Source of the DNA: Acetivibrio saccincola
Lineage (GTDB): Bacteria > Bacillota > Clostridia > Acetivibrionales > Acetivibrionaceae
Reading direction: 5' to 3'
Assembly (NCBI RefSeq): GCF_002844395.1
Contig: NZ_CP025197.1
Coordinates: forward strand, 2,914,001-2,978,000
DNA: 64,000 nucleotides
The position numbers and the translations under genes are program-made. Below the pieces are notes generated by a model that was given only the letters and a program-made list of their open reading frames with translations, searched no databases and was not told the origin of the DNA. This document shows, one piece after another, positions 19,511 to 28,969 of the stretch. Position 1 is the first letter of the stretch, and every line of letters starts with the position of its first letter.

Positions 19511-21463
19511 ATGAGTAGATTATTGGCACAAAAAGGTAAAATTGGTAATGTTGAGATTAAAAACAGAATGGTAATGGCAGCTATGGGTGACCTAATTGCC
19601 AATCCTGATGGTACAGTTTCTGATGCAGCAATAGCTTATTATGGAGCTCGATCCAAGGGTGGAATCGGACTTATTATAACAGGAATTGTACGAATTAACG
19701 ACACAGATGGTGCCGCCGGTCCAAATCAGTTAAGCCTGGCAGATGACAAATATATTCCACGTTTTAAACTGCTGGTAGATGAGGTGCATAAATACGGTGC
19801 TAAGATTTTCCCACAAATTCAACATTCAGGGCGGCAGGGAATAGCAATGTTTACAGGAAACGACTATGTCTTAGCCCCCTCAGCAATTCCCAGTGCTATT
19901 ACAAAACAACCAACACGCGCATTAACTATAGAACAGATACACCAATTGGTTGGTCAGTTCGGAGATGCCGCTCGACGAGCCATGGAAGCCGGTGCTGACG
20001 GTGTTGAAATTCATGCTGCCCACGGATATTTGATTAACCAGTTCCTCAGCCCATTTTCAAATAAACGGACTGATGAATATGGTGGATCATTTGAAAACCG
20101 TATGCGTTTTTTACTTGAAATCATGCGGGATGTAAGAGCTAAAACCCAGAACAAAATTCCCATTACGGTACGTATTTCAGCCGATGAATTCCTGTCAGAT
20201 GCAGGTATTCCAATGCCATATATTGATATATCCGAAGGAATTAAAATTGCCAAGGCTATCGAGGCGGAAGGAGTAGAAGCCATAAATGTATCCTGTGGAA
20301 CATATGAATCAATGAATAAGGCAATTGAGCCCATTTCATATCCCCAAGGTTGGCGTAAAGATTTCATCAAGGCAGTAAAAGATGAAGTAAGCGTGCCGGT
20401 AATAGCAGTTGCCAAGCTGCGAGAACCTCAAGTGGCTGAGGAATTGTTACAACAAGGGGTAATGGACTTTGCTGCATTTGGTCGTCCATTGCTTGCTGAC
20501 CCTGATTTTCCTATTAAAGCAATTGAAGGGAGAGACGATGATATTTGCAAATGTATATCATGTCTTTTCTGCTTCGAGGAATTAAATAAAGGCAGCCATG
20601 TGGTATGTGCAGTTAATCCTCGTACCGGTTTTGAAACTAAATACCCTCCTAGGGAAAAAACTCCAGAGCCTAAGACAGTGGTTGTTGTCGGAGCAGGTCC
20701 TGCAGGACTTGCAGCTGCCGTAATCCTCAAAAAACACGGCCATAATGTTATGGTTTTTGAAGCAGAAAATGGTATAGGTGGTCAGGTGCGAATTGGCAAA
20801 AACCCACCAAAAAAAGATCAGCTTAATTGGATGATTGAATATTATGAGAAAAAGATTAAGGACTTGGGTATTGAATTAAGGCTAGGACAAAAGGCAGATG
20901 CTGAAACTGTAAAGTCACTCAATCCCGATGTAGTATTCATTGCATGCGGTGCTAAACCAATAGTGCCCGATATACCTGGAATCAATAGTAATCATGTGTA
21001 TTCAGTAGAACAGGTTCTTAAAGGAGAAACGGATCTGAAAGAAAAAACTGTTGCCGTTATTGGTTCAGGGCTTACCGGTCTTGAGACTGCGGAATTATTG
21101 CAGCAGGGAGGTAACAAAACCATAATTGTAGAAATGCAGGACACCATTGCTCCGGGTTCCTATATTCAAAACCTTATAGATATACAGAGTCGTCTGGCTA
21201 AAGATAATACTGAGTACATGACATCTCACCAATTGATTGAGATACTGGACAATGAAATCAAGATGAAGAATACAAAAACCGGAGAAACTGTAACTCGGCA
21301 CGTTGATGCAGTTGTTATGTCAGTAGGATATGAACCGGATAAAAGCTTAATTGAAAGTTTTAATGGTATTGCTCCAAAAGTATTGACTATCGGCGATGCC
21401 AAGGAAGTAAAAAATATAGGAATGGCAACACGTTCCGGCTATGCTGCTGCATATGATATTTAA
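19511..21463 (+). CDS. NADH:flavin oxidoreductase (old-yellow-enzyme / 2,4-dienoyl-CoA reductase type)
   Basis: The 650-residue protein has the full three-part layout of the family. Residues ~1-340 form the FMN TIM barrel (EIHAAHGYLINQFLSPFSNKR, GGSFENRMRF). Cysteines CKCISCLFC and a fourth Cys eleven residues on (near 340-365) are ligands for a 4Fe-4S cluster. The remainder is an FAD/NAD(P) domain with GAGPAGLAAA (near 395) and a second GSGLTGLETAELL. Such enzymes reduce enoate or 2-enoyl-type double bonds in anaerobes; the substrate here is not evident. AAAGGA precedes ATG 19511. Confidence 0.88.
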   Translation: MSRLLAQKGKIGNVEIKNRMVMAAMGDLIANPDGTVSDAAIAYYGARSKGGIGLIITGIVRINDTDGAAGPNQLSLADDKYIPRFKLLVDEVHKYGAKIFPQIQHSGRQGIAMFTGNDYVLAPSAIPSAITKQPTRALTIEQIHQLVGQFGDAARRAMEAGADGVEIHAAHGYLINQFLSPFSNKRTDEYGGSFENRMRFLLEIMRDVRAKTQNKIPITVRISADEFLSDAGIPMPYIDISEGIKIAKAIEAEGVEAINVSCGTYESMNKAIEPISYPQGWRKDFIKAVKDEVSVPVIAVAKLREPQVAEELLQQGVMDFAAFGRPLLADPDFPIKAIEGRDDDICKCISCLFCFEELNKGSHVVCAVNPRTGFETKYPPREKTPEPKTVVVVGAGPAGLAAAVILKKHGHNVMVFEAENGIGGQVRIGKNPPKKDQLNWMIEYYEKKIKDLGIELRLGQKADAETVKSLNPDVVFIACGAKPIVPDIPGINSNHVYSVEQVLKGETDLKEKTVAVIGSGLTGLETAELLQQGGNKTIIVEMQDTIAPGSYIQNLIDIQSRLAKDNTEYMTSHQLIEILDNEIKMKNTKTGETVTRHVDAVVMSVGYEPDKSLIESFNGIAPKVLTIGDAKEVKNIGMATRSGYAAAYDI

Positions 21464-21482
21464 GTTTCATAGCTATATATAG

Positions 21483-21517
21483 CAGCCGGTCCATTAAAAT
21501 TTACCATGGATCGGCTG
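21483..21517 (+). terminator. Intrinsic terminator after the flavin oxidoreductase
   Basis: CAGCCGGTCCA pairs with TGGATCGGCTG (one G-U) around a 13-nt loop and is followed by TTTTA. It begins 20 nt past the stop. Confidence 0.75.
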
Positions 21518-21589
21518 TTTTATGTAGAAATAACTTCTTCACTTTTTGTTTTCCACTTTGCTTTTTGCATCCAGTAATGGAGATTAGTG

Positions 21590-22258
21590 TTATCTTATTC
21601 CACCCCCATGAAAATAACATTCATAAATTTTTTCATTATCATAATAAATATTTTCATAACCTTGAAACCAATTCATATCACCTTTGGTACTACACCGGTA
21701 AATATAGCCCTGCTCCTCAAAAAAACTTGGCCCGCGATAGGGCATATCCTGCGGAACAGCTAACAATGCCGCTTTTAAAAAGTCACCGCTAAAATTATCG
21801 CCAATTACCCTGCCGCAATAATTCATACCATACACCGGTGTATCTTTCATCCAAACCACTTCTTCCCCTATAAATGCTTCCCCGCCATAATAAGTGTCGA
21901 TGTAAAGAAAGTCGCCTTCCCTATACTCCAGAATATAGGAGCCAGGGTATATGCTTTTTGACTCTGGTCCATTGCCTGCATAGGTTTCCTTTTTTGCTTT
22001 AATGAGAAAATCCACAATTTCAATTTGCCCTCTATGTAAATATGTAGGCTTTTTTTGACAAACACTGTCTCTCACCAGATAATCCACCGTAACATGAAAC
22101 TCTTCGCTTATTTGAATTAAATTACTTATGTCAGGATATGATTGTCCGGACTCCCATTTTGCAACAGCTTGTCTGGATACTCCCAGTATTTCAGCCAGCT
22201 GCTCTTGTGTATACCCTTTACTTTTGCGGATAAGGGACAGCTTCTCAGAAAAAATCAT
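21590..22258 (-). CDS. XRE-family regulator with C-terminal DUF5680-like domain
   Basis: The 222-residue protein has a Cro/C1-type helix-turn-helix at residues ~6-60 (YTQEQLAEILGVSRQAVAKWESGQSYPD). A C-terminal domain of ~140 residues follows (HRGQIEIVDFLIKAKKETYAG, SYILEYREGDFLYIDTYYGGEAFIGEEVVW), matching the DUF5680 family, which probably senses a small molecule. GGAGGT precedes ATG 22258. It is divergent from the rhomboid gene; a palindrome in the shared region may be its operator. Confidence 0.82.
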   Translation of the reverse strand: MIFSEKLSLIRKSKGYTQEQLAEILGVSRQAVAKWESGQSYPDISNLIQISEEFHVTVDYLVRDSVCQKKPTYLHRGQIEIVDFLIKAKKETYAGNGPESKSIYPGSYILEYREGDFLYIDTYYGGEAFIGEEVVWMKDTPVYGMNYCGRVIGDNFSGDFLKAALLAVPQDMPYRGPSFFEEQGYIYRCSTKGDMNWFQGYENIYYDNEKIYECYFHGGGIR

Positions 22259-22329
22259 TTATAAAACCTCCATTAATGCTATGTTATTTTAATTATACTG
22301 GAGAAATTAACTGAAATAAACCAAGCACA

Positions 22330-22347
22330 AGTTGACTTTTGTCAACT
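22330..22347. promoter_or_regulatory. Palindrome between the XRE regulator and rhomboid genes
   Basis: AGTTGAC-TTTT-GTCAACT is a perfect inverted repeat in the 197-nt divergent region, upstream of a TATAAT-like minus-strand -10 (22292-22297). It is a plausible operator for the XRE protein; this is inferred from position. Confidence 0.45.
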
Positions 22348-22455
22348 ACCGGTTGCATACTTGTTATTTCCATCCCCTTGATTAATGTGACTAAATTATG
22401 TAATAATGTATTTATATAAATTTTAAAATAAATTAATTTACGAGGTACTTTTTCA

Positions 22456-24018
22456 ATGAAGAGAAAATATATGAATTTAGCATGTGCAAAGTTAATACAG
22501 GAAATGGACTACCTGCCTGCTACTGATGAAGAAGGTACAATTATTCAACGTGAAAACATTATAACTCTTCAAAATTACACAGGCAGTGAACTTTTTATAG
22601 CTGAACTAATTGATGCTGATACGTTAAGTGAAGAGGAGATAAAAAACGGTATTGAGTTTACCCGAGAGAGAATGAATGAATTAGTTGAAGTGAACTCTCT
22701 GTCTTATTTCCAAGTGTTCGTATTTGACTCATATCCAAGTCAGGAAATATTAAAAATAATACAAGATGCAAGTGAAGAATACTCTTATAACGGTAAGTTT
22801 ATTTTTTATTCCATCGTTAATTTGCAAGATAAAACAATCACCAGTTATAGTAAGTTTAAAATGCCTAAAAATAATCCTTCTACCATCCTTCAGGGCATTT
22901 TAAATGAAAACTATTATGAAATGGATTTTATAGATATTAACCAGTTAGCAAAAGAAAAACTGGAAAAACTAAAAATTAAATTTGTAGCTAAAAAACCTTA
23001 TTTAACATATGGGCTTATTGCCATAAACATTGCTGTTTTTATCATACTTAATTTTATTTCCATTTTAACTAACACAGATTACGGAGATGTGATAGTAGAG
23101 TATGGTGCAAAGGTAAATTCAAAAATAATTTCAGGTGAGTATTGGAGACTTCTAACACCTGTTTTCGTACATGCAGGAATTTCTCATTTAGTGGTAAATT
23201 GCTATTCTCTTTTTATATTAGGTACACTCATTGAAAGAATATATGGTCATAAAAAATTTATTTTTATCTACATGGTAGCAGGTATTTTTGGCAGTATTAT
23301 GAGTTTTATGTTTTCCATTTATCCATCTGTAGGGGCATCAGGTTCAATATTCGGGCTTATGGGGGCACTCCTTTATTTTGGAGTTGAAAACCCCACTGTA
23401 TTTAAAAAATATTTCAAAAAAAGCATTATTACTACATTGATTTTAAATGCATTTATCATGTTTACAGTAAGTAATATAGATAATTTTGGTCATTTAGGCG
23501 GTCTTATAGGAGGCTTTTTAGCTTCAGGAATAGTCAAAATCAGCCATGTACCTAAAAAATTTCTTGCAAAACCTGTCTTCATTGCTGTTACTATTATTGC
23601 CCTTTTAGGGGGGCTGTATTACGGGTTTAACAGCGATGCTAACCGTCAAGATTTAATTTTTCAAAAAACAAAGATACTGGATAAACTGGCAAAAGAAAAA
23701 AAATGGGAAGAAGCAGCATCCTTAGGCAATGAAATTCTTGAAATGAACCCTGCTAATGAAAAAATTCATCAATTAGTTATCACTATAATTTTTCAGTCTT
23801 ATGTGGAATTGGAGGACTATGATAAAATTGATGAAATAGTTGAATATGCCAAGGACTTTAAACCAGGATACGATCATTTCCTTGTTGGTCTTATGTATCT
23901 TGACCTTGGTAAATACCAGGAAGGAATAGCTGAATTAGAAAAAGCCATTGAAGTTAATCCTGAGTATAAAGAAAAAATTGACTCAATAATTGAGTCAATT
24001 AAAAATTATACTGATTAA
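22456..24018 (+). CDS. Rhomboid-family intramembrane serine protease with TPR tail
   Basis: The 520-residue protein has a soluble N-terminal domain (~1-175), a rhomboid membrane core (~180-385), then a TPR-like soluble tail (~400-520, KWEEAASLGNEILEMNPANEKIHQL). The catalytic serine is in GASGSIFGLMGA and the histidine in NFGHLGGLIGGF; the WRLLTPVFVHAGISHLVVNCYS loop is the rhomboid L1 motif. These enzymes cut membrane proteins within the bilayer. It begins after CGAGGTA and converges with the P-type ATPase gene, 51 nt away. Confidence 0.9.
   Translation: MKRKYMNLACAKLIQEMDYLPATDEEGTIIQRENIITLQNYTGSELFIAELIDADTLSEEEIKNGIEFTRERMNELVEVNSLSYFQVFVFDSYPSQEILKIIQDASEEYSYNGKFIFYSIVNLQDKTITSYSKFKMPKNNPSTILQGILNENYYEMDFIDINQLAKEKLEKLKIKFVAKKPYLTYGLIAINIAVFIILNFISILTNTDYGDVIVEYGAKVNSKIISGEYWRLLTPVFVHAGISHLVVNCYSLFILGTLIERIYGHKKFIFIYMVAGIFGSIMSFMFSIYPSVGASGSIFGLMGALLYFGVENPTVFKKYFKKSIITTLILNAFIMFTVSNIDNFGHLGGLIGGFLASGIVKISHVPKKFLAKPVFIAVTIIALLGGLYYGFNSDANRQDLIFQKTKILDKLAKEKKWEEAASLGNEILEMNPANEKIHQLVITIIFQSYVELEDYDKIDEIVEYAKDFKPGYDHFLVGLMYLDLGKYQEGIAELEKAIEVNPEYKEKIDSIIESIKNYTD
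23976..24000 (-). terminator. Terminator of the P-type ATPase gene embedded in the rhomboid coding end
   Basis: AATTGACTCAA-TAA-TTGAGTCAATT is a perfect 11-bp inverted repeat inside the last codons of the plus-strand gene. On the minus strand it is followed by TTTTTTC, giving an intrinsic terminator for the converging gene. Confidence 0.55.
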
Positions 24019-24069
24019 ATTTATATTAACAGGATGGGAGATAATATGTCATTTACATAACAGGAACAT

Positions 24070-26736
24070 TTACCTTCTCCTGATATACTTTGCATTTACT
24101 TTGAAAAAACTGGCAATTACCGGTCCTAGGGCGGAAAATCCCCCTATCAACACCCATTCATTATGCCCTAGTGCCACCGTTCTGAATATCTTTTGGAAAA
24201 ACGGATGATAAACCACACCTATTATCATAATCAAAGAGCATATTACGGCTAAAACCAAAGGTATGTTGTTAAAAAGAGGCACTTCAAATATGTTTTTTCT
24301 TTCTGATTTACACTCAAAAACGTGTATCAGCTGGGTTATTACCAATGTAACAAAGGCTGCCGTCCTTGCAGTGCTAACATCACCTGAAAACTTAAGTATA
24401 CTTATAAATACCACTAAGGTACTAAGCCCTATTATAACACCTCTAAAAAGTATAAGATTTAAAAGCCCCCTGGAGAAAACGCTTTCTTTTGCCCCCCTCG
24501 GCGGTCTCATCATTATATCTTTTTCAGCAGGCTCAAGCCCTAATGCTATTGCAGGAAGTCCATCGGTAACCAAATTTACCCAGAGAATTTGTATAGGCAG
24601 TAGCGGAAGGGGAAGCCCCATAAGCATCCCTAAAAACATGGTAAGTACCTCCCCTATATTGCAGGAAAGCATGTAGCGGATGAACTTTCTTATATTGCTG
24701 TATATTATTCTTCCCTCTTCTATCGCAGATACAATTGATGCAAAATTATCGTCCATTAATACCATGGATGATGCTTCTTTTGTCACATCTGTACCTGTTA
24801 TACCCATGGAAACGCCTATATCAGCTTCTTTTACGGCAGGGGCGTCATTTACCCCGTCCCCTGTCATGGCAACAATGTGTCCTTTCTTTTTCAGCGCTTT
24901 TACAATTCTCAATTTATGCTTTGGAGAAACCCTTGCATATACCGCTACTTCATCCACCAATGCCTGAAGTTTACTATCACTCATCTCTTCTAATTCTTTT
25001 CCGGTAAGCACCCTGTCCCCTTCCTGGCATATATTAAGCTCTCTGGCTATTGCATATGCAGTAATTTTGTGATCCCCTGTAATCATTATTGGCTTTATTC
25101 CGGCAAGGTTGCACTTTTTTACTGCATTTAAAGCTTCCTTCCTGGGAGGATCAATCATACCTGTAAGACCTACAAATACAAGTTCCGACTCAGCTTCCTT
25201 AAAATTAGAATACCTGTTTATTCTTTTATACGCCAGACCTAAGACCCTCAATGCCTCTTTTGCCATATCATCATTTATTTTAAGTATTCTTTTTTTCTTT
25301 ACCTCATCTAAAGGTACAATTCCCCCTGATGTATATATCTTTGTACATTTTTCTATGATTACATCTGCTGCACCCTTTGTAAAAACAAAGCTTTCACCTT
25401 TTCTGTTTCTACATATAACAGACATGCATTTTCTTTCAGAATCAAAGGGAATTTCATCTATTCTTTTATACTCTTTATTTATCTCTTCCTGAAAAATCCC
25501 ACCTTTTGCCCCGGACACCAATAAAGCTGCTTCTGTAGGGTCTCCGCTAAGTTCCCATTTTTCTTGTTTAGAAGACTTAACTTTTCTCATAACTGCATTA
25601 TTGCACAATACTCCTATCTCCAATGCCAGTCTTAGGTTTTCCTTCTTTTTAACATCTATTATCCCAAACCCTGAAATAAATTCACCTTTACTGCTTAAAG
25701 AACCTCCCCTTACTTCTACATAATCCTCTGTATACATTTTTCTTACAGTCATTTTGTTTTCAGTTAATGTACCAGTTTTATCAGAGCAAATTACAGTTGC
25801 ACATCCTAAAGTTTCAACTGCCGGAAGCTTTCTTACAAGGGCTTTTTTCTTAAGCATTCTCTGTACACCCAAAGCTAGGGCTATTGTAACTATAGCCGGC
25901 AAGCCCTCCGGTACAGCTGCTACTGCAAGACTTATCCCGGCCAAAAGCATTGTAAAAAGATTTTCCCCCCTAATTATTCCCGTCAGAGACACAATGGCAC
26001 AAATTATAAGACAGCCAAATACAATGTATTTTCCTAAATGGTCAAGTCTTTTTTGCAGTGGGGTTTCTTCCTCTTCAATATCCTGTATCATTCCAGCAAT
26101 TTTACCCATTTCTGTCATCATACCTGTGGAACAAACCACTGCTTTTCCCCTTCCCCTGGTAACATTTGTCCCCATATATACCGAGCTTTTTTCGCTGCCG
26201 GTGGTATCCCTGTCAGAAAATTTCTCTACAGGCACCGACTCTCCTGTTAACAAAGATTCATCCACAAAAAGATTATTGCTTTCTACCAAAACAGCATCTG
26301 CCGGAATGCGATCTCCTGTCTCAAGAATTATTAAATCCCCGGGCACAATTTCTTCTGCGGCAATTTCAACCGGCTTTCCGTCACGCATCACCTTAGCGGT
26401 AGGTGCCGCAAGCTCTTTTAGTGCCTCCATGGTTTTCTCGGTTCTATATTCCTGTACAAATCCTAATACTGCATTTATAACAACAATTACTATAATTGTA
26501 ACGGCCTCCGTCATTTCCCCCATAAAAATAGAAACCGCCGTTGCCGCAAGGAGTATTAGCACCATAAAATCGCTAAACTGCTCCATAAAAATTTTCAGGG
26601 CGGAAATTTTCTTTTTCTCCTGCAATATATTGGGTCCATATTTTTCATACCTTTTTTGTGCTTCTTTTTCACTTAATCCCTGCCATTTTTCCCTAATACC
26701 GTTTTCCTTTTTTAGAGCTAGCCCTGGAATAGCCAT
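24070..26736 (-). CDS. Calcium-type P-type ATPase (P2A)
   Basis: The 888-residue protein has the complete P-ATPase plan: actuator motif LLTGESVPVEK near residue 180, phosphorylation site CSDKTGTLTENK near 320, nucleotide-binding domain with KGAADVIIEKC, hinge TGDGVNDAPAVKEADIGVSMG near 620, and the SERCA/PMR1-type helices VAAVPEGLPAIV and LWVNLVTDGLPAIALG, which carry Ca2+ ligands. It pumps Ca2+ (possibly Mn2+) out of the cell at the expense of ATP. GGAGTG precedes ATG 26736. Confidence 0.93.
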   Translation of the reverse strand: MAIPGLALKKENGIREKWQGLSEKEAQKRYEKYGPNILQEKKKISALKIFMEQFSDFMVLILLAATAVSIFMGEMTEAVTIIVIVVINAVLGFVQEYRTEKTMEALKELAAPTAKVMRDGKPVEIAAEEIVPGDLIILETGDRIPADAVLVESNNLFVDESLLTGESVPVEKFSDRDTTGSEKSSVYMGTNVTRGRGKAVVCSTGMMTEMGKIAGMIQDIEEEETPLQKRLDHLGKYIVFGCLIICAIVSLTGIIRGENLFTMLLAGISLAVAAVPEGLPAIVTIALALGVQRMLKKKALVRKLPAVETLGCATVICSDKTGTLTENKMTVRKMYTEDYVEVRGGSLSSKGEFISGFGIIDVKKKENLRLALEIGVLCNNAVMRKVKSSKQEKWELSGDPTEAALLVSGAKGGIFQEEINKEYKRIDEIPFDSERKCMSVICRNRKGESFVFTKGAADVIIEKCTKIYTSGGIVPLDEVKKKRILKINDDMAKEALRVLGLAYKRINRYSNFKEAESELVFVGLTGMIDPPRKEALNAVKKCNLAGIKPIMITGDHKITAYAIARELNICQEGDRVLTGKELEEMSDSKLQALVDEVAVYARVSPKHKLRIVKALKKKGHIVAMTGDGVNDAPAVKEADIGVSMGITGTDVTKEASSMVLMDDNFASIVSAIEEGRIIYSNIRKFIRYMLSCNIGEVLTMFLGMLMGLPLPLLPIQILWVNLVTDGLPAIALGLEPAEKDIMMRPPRGAKESVFSRGLLNLILFRGVIIGLSTLVVFISILKFSGDVSTARTAAFVTLVITQLIHVFECKSERKNIFEVPLFNNIPLVLAVICSLIMIIGVVYHPFFQKIFRTVALGHNEWVLIGGFSALGPVIASFFKVNAKYIRRR

Positions 26737-26876
26737 TTAGAATCACTCCTTCTTTTGCACCTTACAATGTGTTATTGTTCATTATACTTTAAGAATATGA
26801 TTCTAAATAAGCTAATAGAACGTATATAATTAAAGATACAGACAAGGACTTATGGAAAGACTTTTTGACGTCAATC

Positions 26877-28271
26877 TTAAAAATTGGCAGGAAATTCAAC
26901 AATCACTTTGGTACCTTTTCCTTCTTTACTGTAAATATGAATTTTTCCTTTGTGGAGGATTATAATTTCCTTACTTATAGAAAGACCTAAACCGTTTCCG
27001 GAAAATTTACTGCTCCCTTTATAGAATTTTTCAGTAACATGAACCATTTCTTCAGAAGGTATTCCTATTCCGGTATCCTCAATGGTTACTTTAACGCCAT
27101 TTGGCATATGCTCTGAAGATACTGAAATTTTTCCCCCTTCATTTGTAAACTTGTATGCATTGTCAATTATGTTTATAAAAACCTGTTTTAACCTGTCTGA
27201 ATCCCCGTAAACAAAAGTTATTTTTTCGTCTAAATAATAGTGTATTTCTAAATTTTTATTTTCAAATTTTATTTTATACTGCTTTAAAACATCTTTTATC
27301 AATAAATTTAAATCCACTTTTTCAAAATTCATATTTATGCGTCCTGACTCAAATCTTGAAAAATCCAAAAGCTCCTCAACAAGCTTTGTAAGCCTTTTTG
27401 ACTCTTTTTGAATTATATCAATGCCTTGTCTGGTCTCCTCTTCACTTATTAAGCCCTGACTTAATGTTTCAGCCCATCCTCTTATGGATGTAAGGGGCGT
27501 GCGTATTTCATGGGATATGGAAGAAATAAAATCATTCTTTAGGCTGTTGCTCTTTTTAATTTCATTTGTCATAAAATTGATTGTATCTGCCAATTCCCCT
27601 ATTTCATCATTGTATTTTTTCTCTGCAGCTATATCAAAGTTTCCGTCTGCAATGTTTCTTGAAACATAAGTGAGGTGCTTTATGGGCTTTACAATACTTC
27701 CAGACAGTAATGCCGCCAGGATAAGTGACAGAACTAAAATTAAAATGCTTAAAAAAACAGATTTTAAAATTAAATCCTTTACGATGGCTGTAATTTCATC
27801 TATAGAACTTACAAGCCTTAGATAACCTACAATGGTATCACTGTTACCTACAATTAATGGAGTTGATACTGCTAACAGCTCCTGGCCGGATAAATCCCAC
27901 CGGCCTCTCCATGAATGAAATTCACCGGCCTTTAATGTTCTTATACTTTTAACATCTACTTTTTCAGTATGTAAAAAAGCTGCCGAAGATATTAAAACGT
28001 TCCCCTCTATATCTACAATTTGAAGCTCTGCACGGTCTTCTTCTTCATAATTATCCAATATTTTAGTTCCCTTACTGTAAAGATCCTCGTACCTTAAGTA
28101 CATATTATAAAAGTTTGCAATGGATACCGCTTTATCAGAAAGAATCCCCAAAGCCCTTCCGTAATAAAACTGCCTCACACCTATAATGAAAACCGCTTCA
28201 AATATTAAAAGGATTATAAATACAACAATAAAAATGCTTAATGTTATTCTTGTCCCAATGCTGTTTCTCAA
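26877..28271 (-). CDS. Two-component sensor histidine kinase with HAMP domain
   Basis: The 464-residue protein has a span near 8-30, an extracytoplasmic sensor (~35-170), a second span (~172-195), HAMP, HisKA with phosphoacceptor SSISHEIRTPLTSIRGWAE, and HATPase_c with NIIDNAYKFT, EDTGIGIP and GNGLGLSISKEI. The start is TTG 28271, overlapping the response regulator stop as TTGA, behind AAGGAGGGG; a GTG seven codons upstream precedes that box. Signal unknown. The co-transcribed lipoprotein is a good candidate partner. Confidence 0.93.
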   Translation of the reverse strand: MRNSIGTRITLSIFIVVFIILLIFEAVFIIGVRQFYYGRALGILSDKAVSIANFYNMYLRYEDLYSKGTKILDNYEEEDRAELQIVDIEGNVLISSAAFLHTEKVDVKSIRTLKAGEFHSWRGRWDLSGQELLAVSTPLIVGNSDTIVGYLRLVSSIDEITAIVKDLILKSVFLSILILVLSLILAALLSGSIVKPIKHLTYVSRNIADGNFDIAAEKKYNDEIGELADTINFMTNEIKKSNSLKNDFISSISHEIRTPLTSIRGWAETLSQGLISEEETRQGIDIIQKESKRLTKLVEELLDFSRFESGRINMNFEKVDLNLLIKDVLKQYKIKFENKNLEIHYYLDEKITFVYGDSDRLKQVFINIIDNAYKFTNEGGKISVSSEHMPNGVKVTIEDTGIGIPSEEMVHVTEKFYKGSSKFSGNGLGLSISKEIIILHKGKIHIYSKEGKGTKVIVEFPANF

Positions 28272-28969
28272 GAAGTCCCCTCCTCCTTCCACCTGTATCC
28301 CACACCCCAGACGGTTTCAATGTACTTTGGGTTTGAAGGGTCTTCTTCTATTTTCTTTCTAAGCCTTCTTATATTCACATCCACTATTTTCAGTTCACCA
28401 AAATAGTATTCTCCCCAGACTTTTGTTAAAATCTCATCTCTGTCAAATGCCCTGCCGGGATTTTCCATAAACAGCTTCATGATGGAAAACTCCGTTGGTG
28501 TAAGATCTATCTTTTGGCCTTCTTTGCAAAAATTTTTCGAAGAATCATCAATTTCAAACTTTCCCTGGGTTATTTTTCTTTTATCAATTTCCGTATTTAT
28601 TTTAACCCTCCTTAGAAGGGAATTGACCCGGGCCATTAATTCTGAAATACCAAAGGGCTTTGTAACATAGTCATCAGCCCCGCTTTCCAATGCATAAACT
28701 TTATCCCTCTCCTGGGTCTTTGCAGTAAGCATTATAATGCCCATGAAAGGGTACTTTTCCCTTAAGACTTTGCACACTTCAACACCGTCTATCCCAGGAA
28801 GCATTATATCCAAAACAGCTATATCAATGTCCGGATGGGTTTGTGCAACGGAAAGGGCTTCCTCCCCCGTTGCACATTCATAAACTGAAAAATTATGTTT
28901 TTTGAAATTTACCACCAGCATGCTTCTTATTGATTCATCATCTTCTAATATTAAAATTTTAGCTGCCAT
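28268..28969 (-). CDS. OmpR/PhoB-family response regulator
   Basis: The 233-residue protein has a receiver domain (acidic pair D10-D11, phosphoacceptor D54 in VLDIMLPG, Lys in MLTAKTQ) and a C-terminal winged helix (GQKIDLTPTEFSIMKLFMENPG ... VDVNIRRLRKKIEEDPSNPKYIETVWGVGYRW). Its ATG overlaps the lipoprotein stop (TAATG) and its stop overlaps the kinase start, so the three genes form a coupled operon. Confidence 0.95.
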   Translation of the reverse strand: MAAKILILEDDESIRSMLVVNFKKHNFSVYECATGEEALSVAQTHPDIDIAVLDIMLPGIDGVEVCKVLREKYPFMGIIMLTAKTQERDKVYALESGADDYVTKPFGISELMARVNSLLRRVKINTEIDKRKITQGKFEIDDSSKNFCKEGQKIDLTPTEFSIMKLFMENPGRAFDRDEILTKVWGEYYFGELKIVDVNIRRLRKKIEEDPSNPKYIETVWGVGYRWKEEGTS

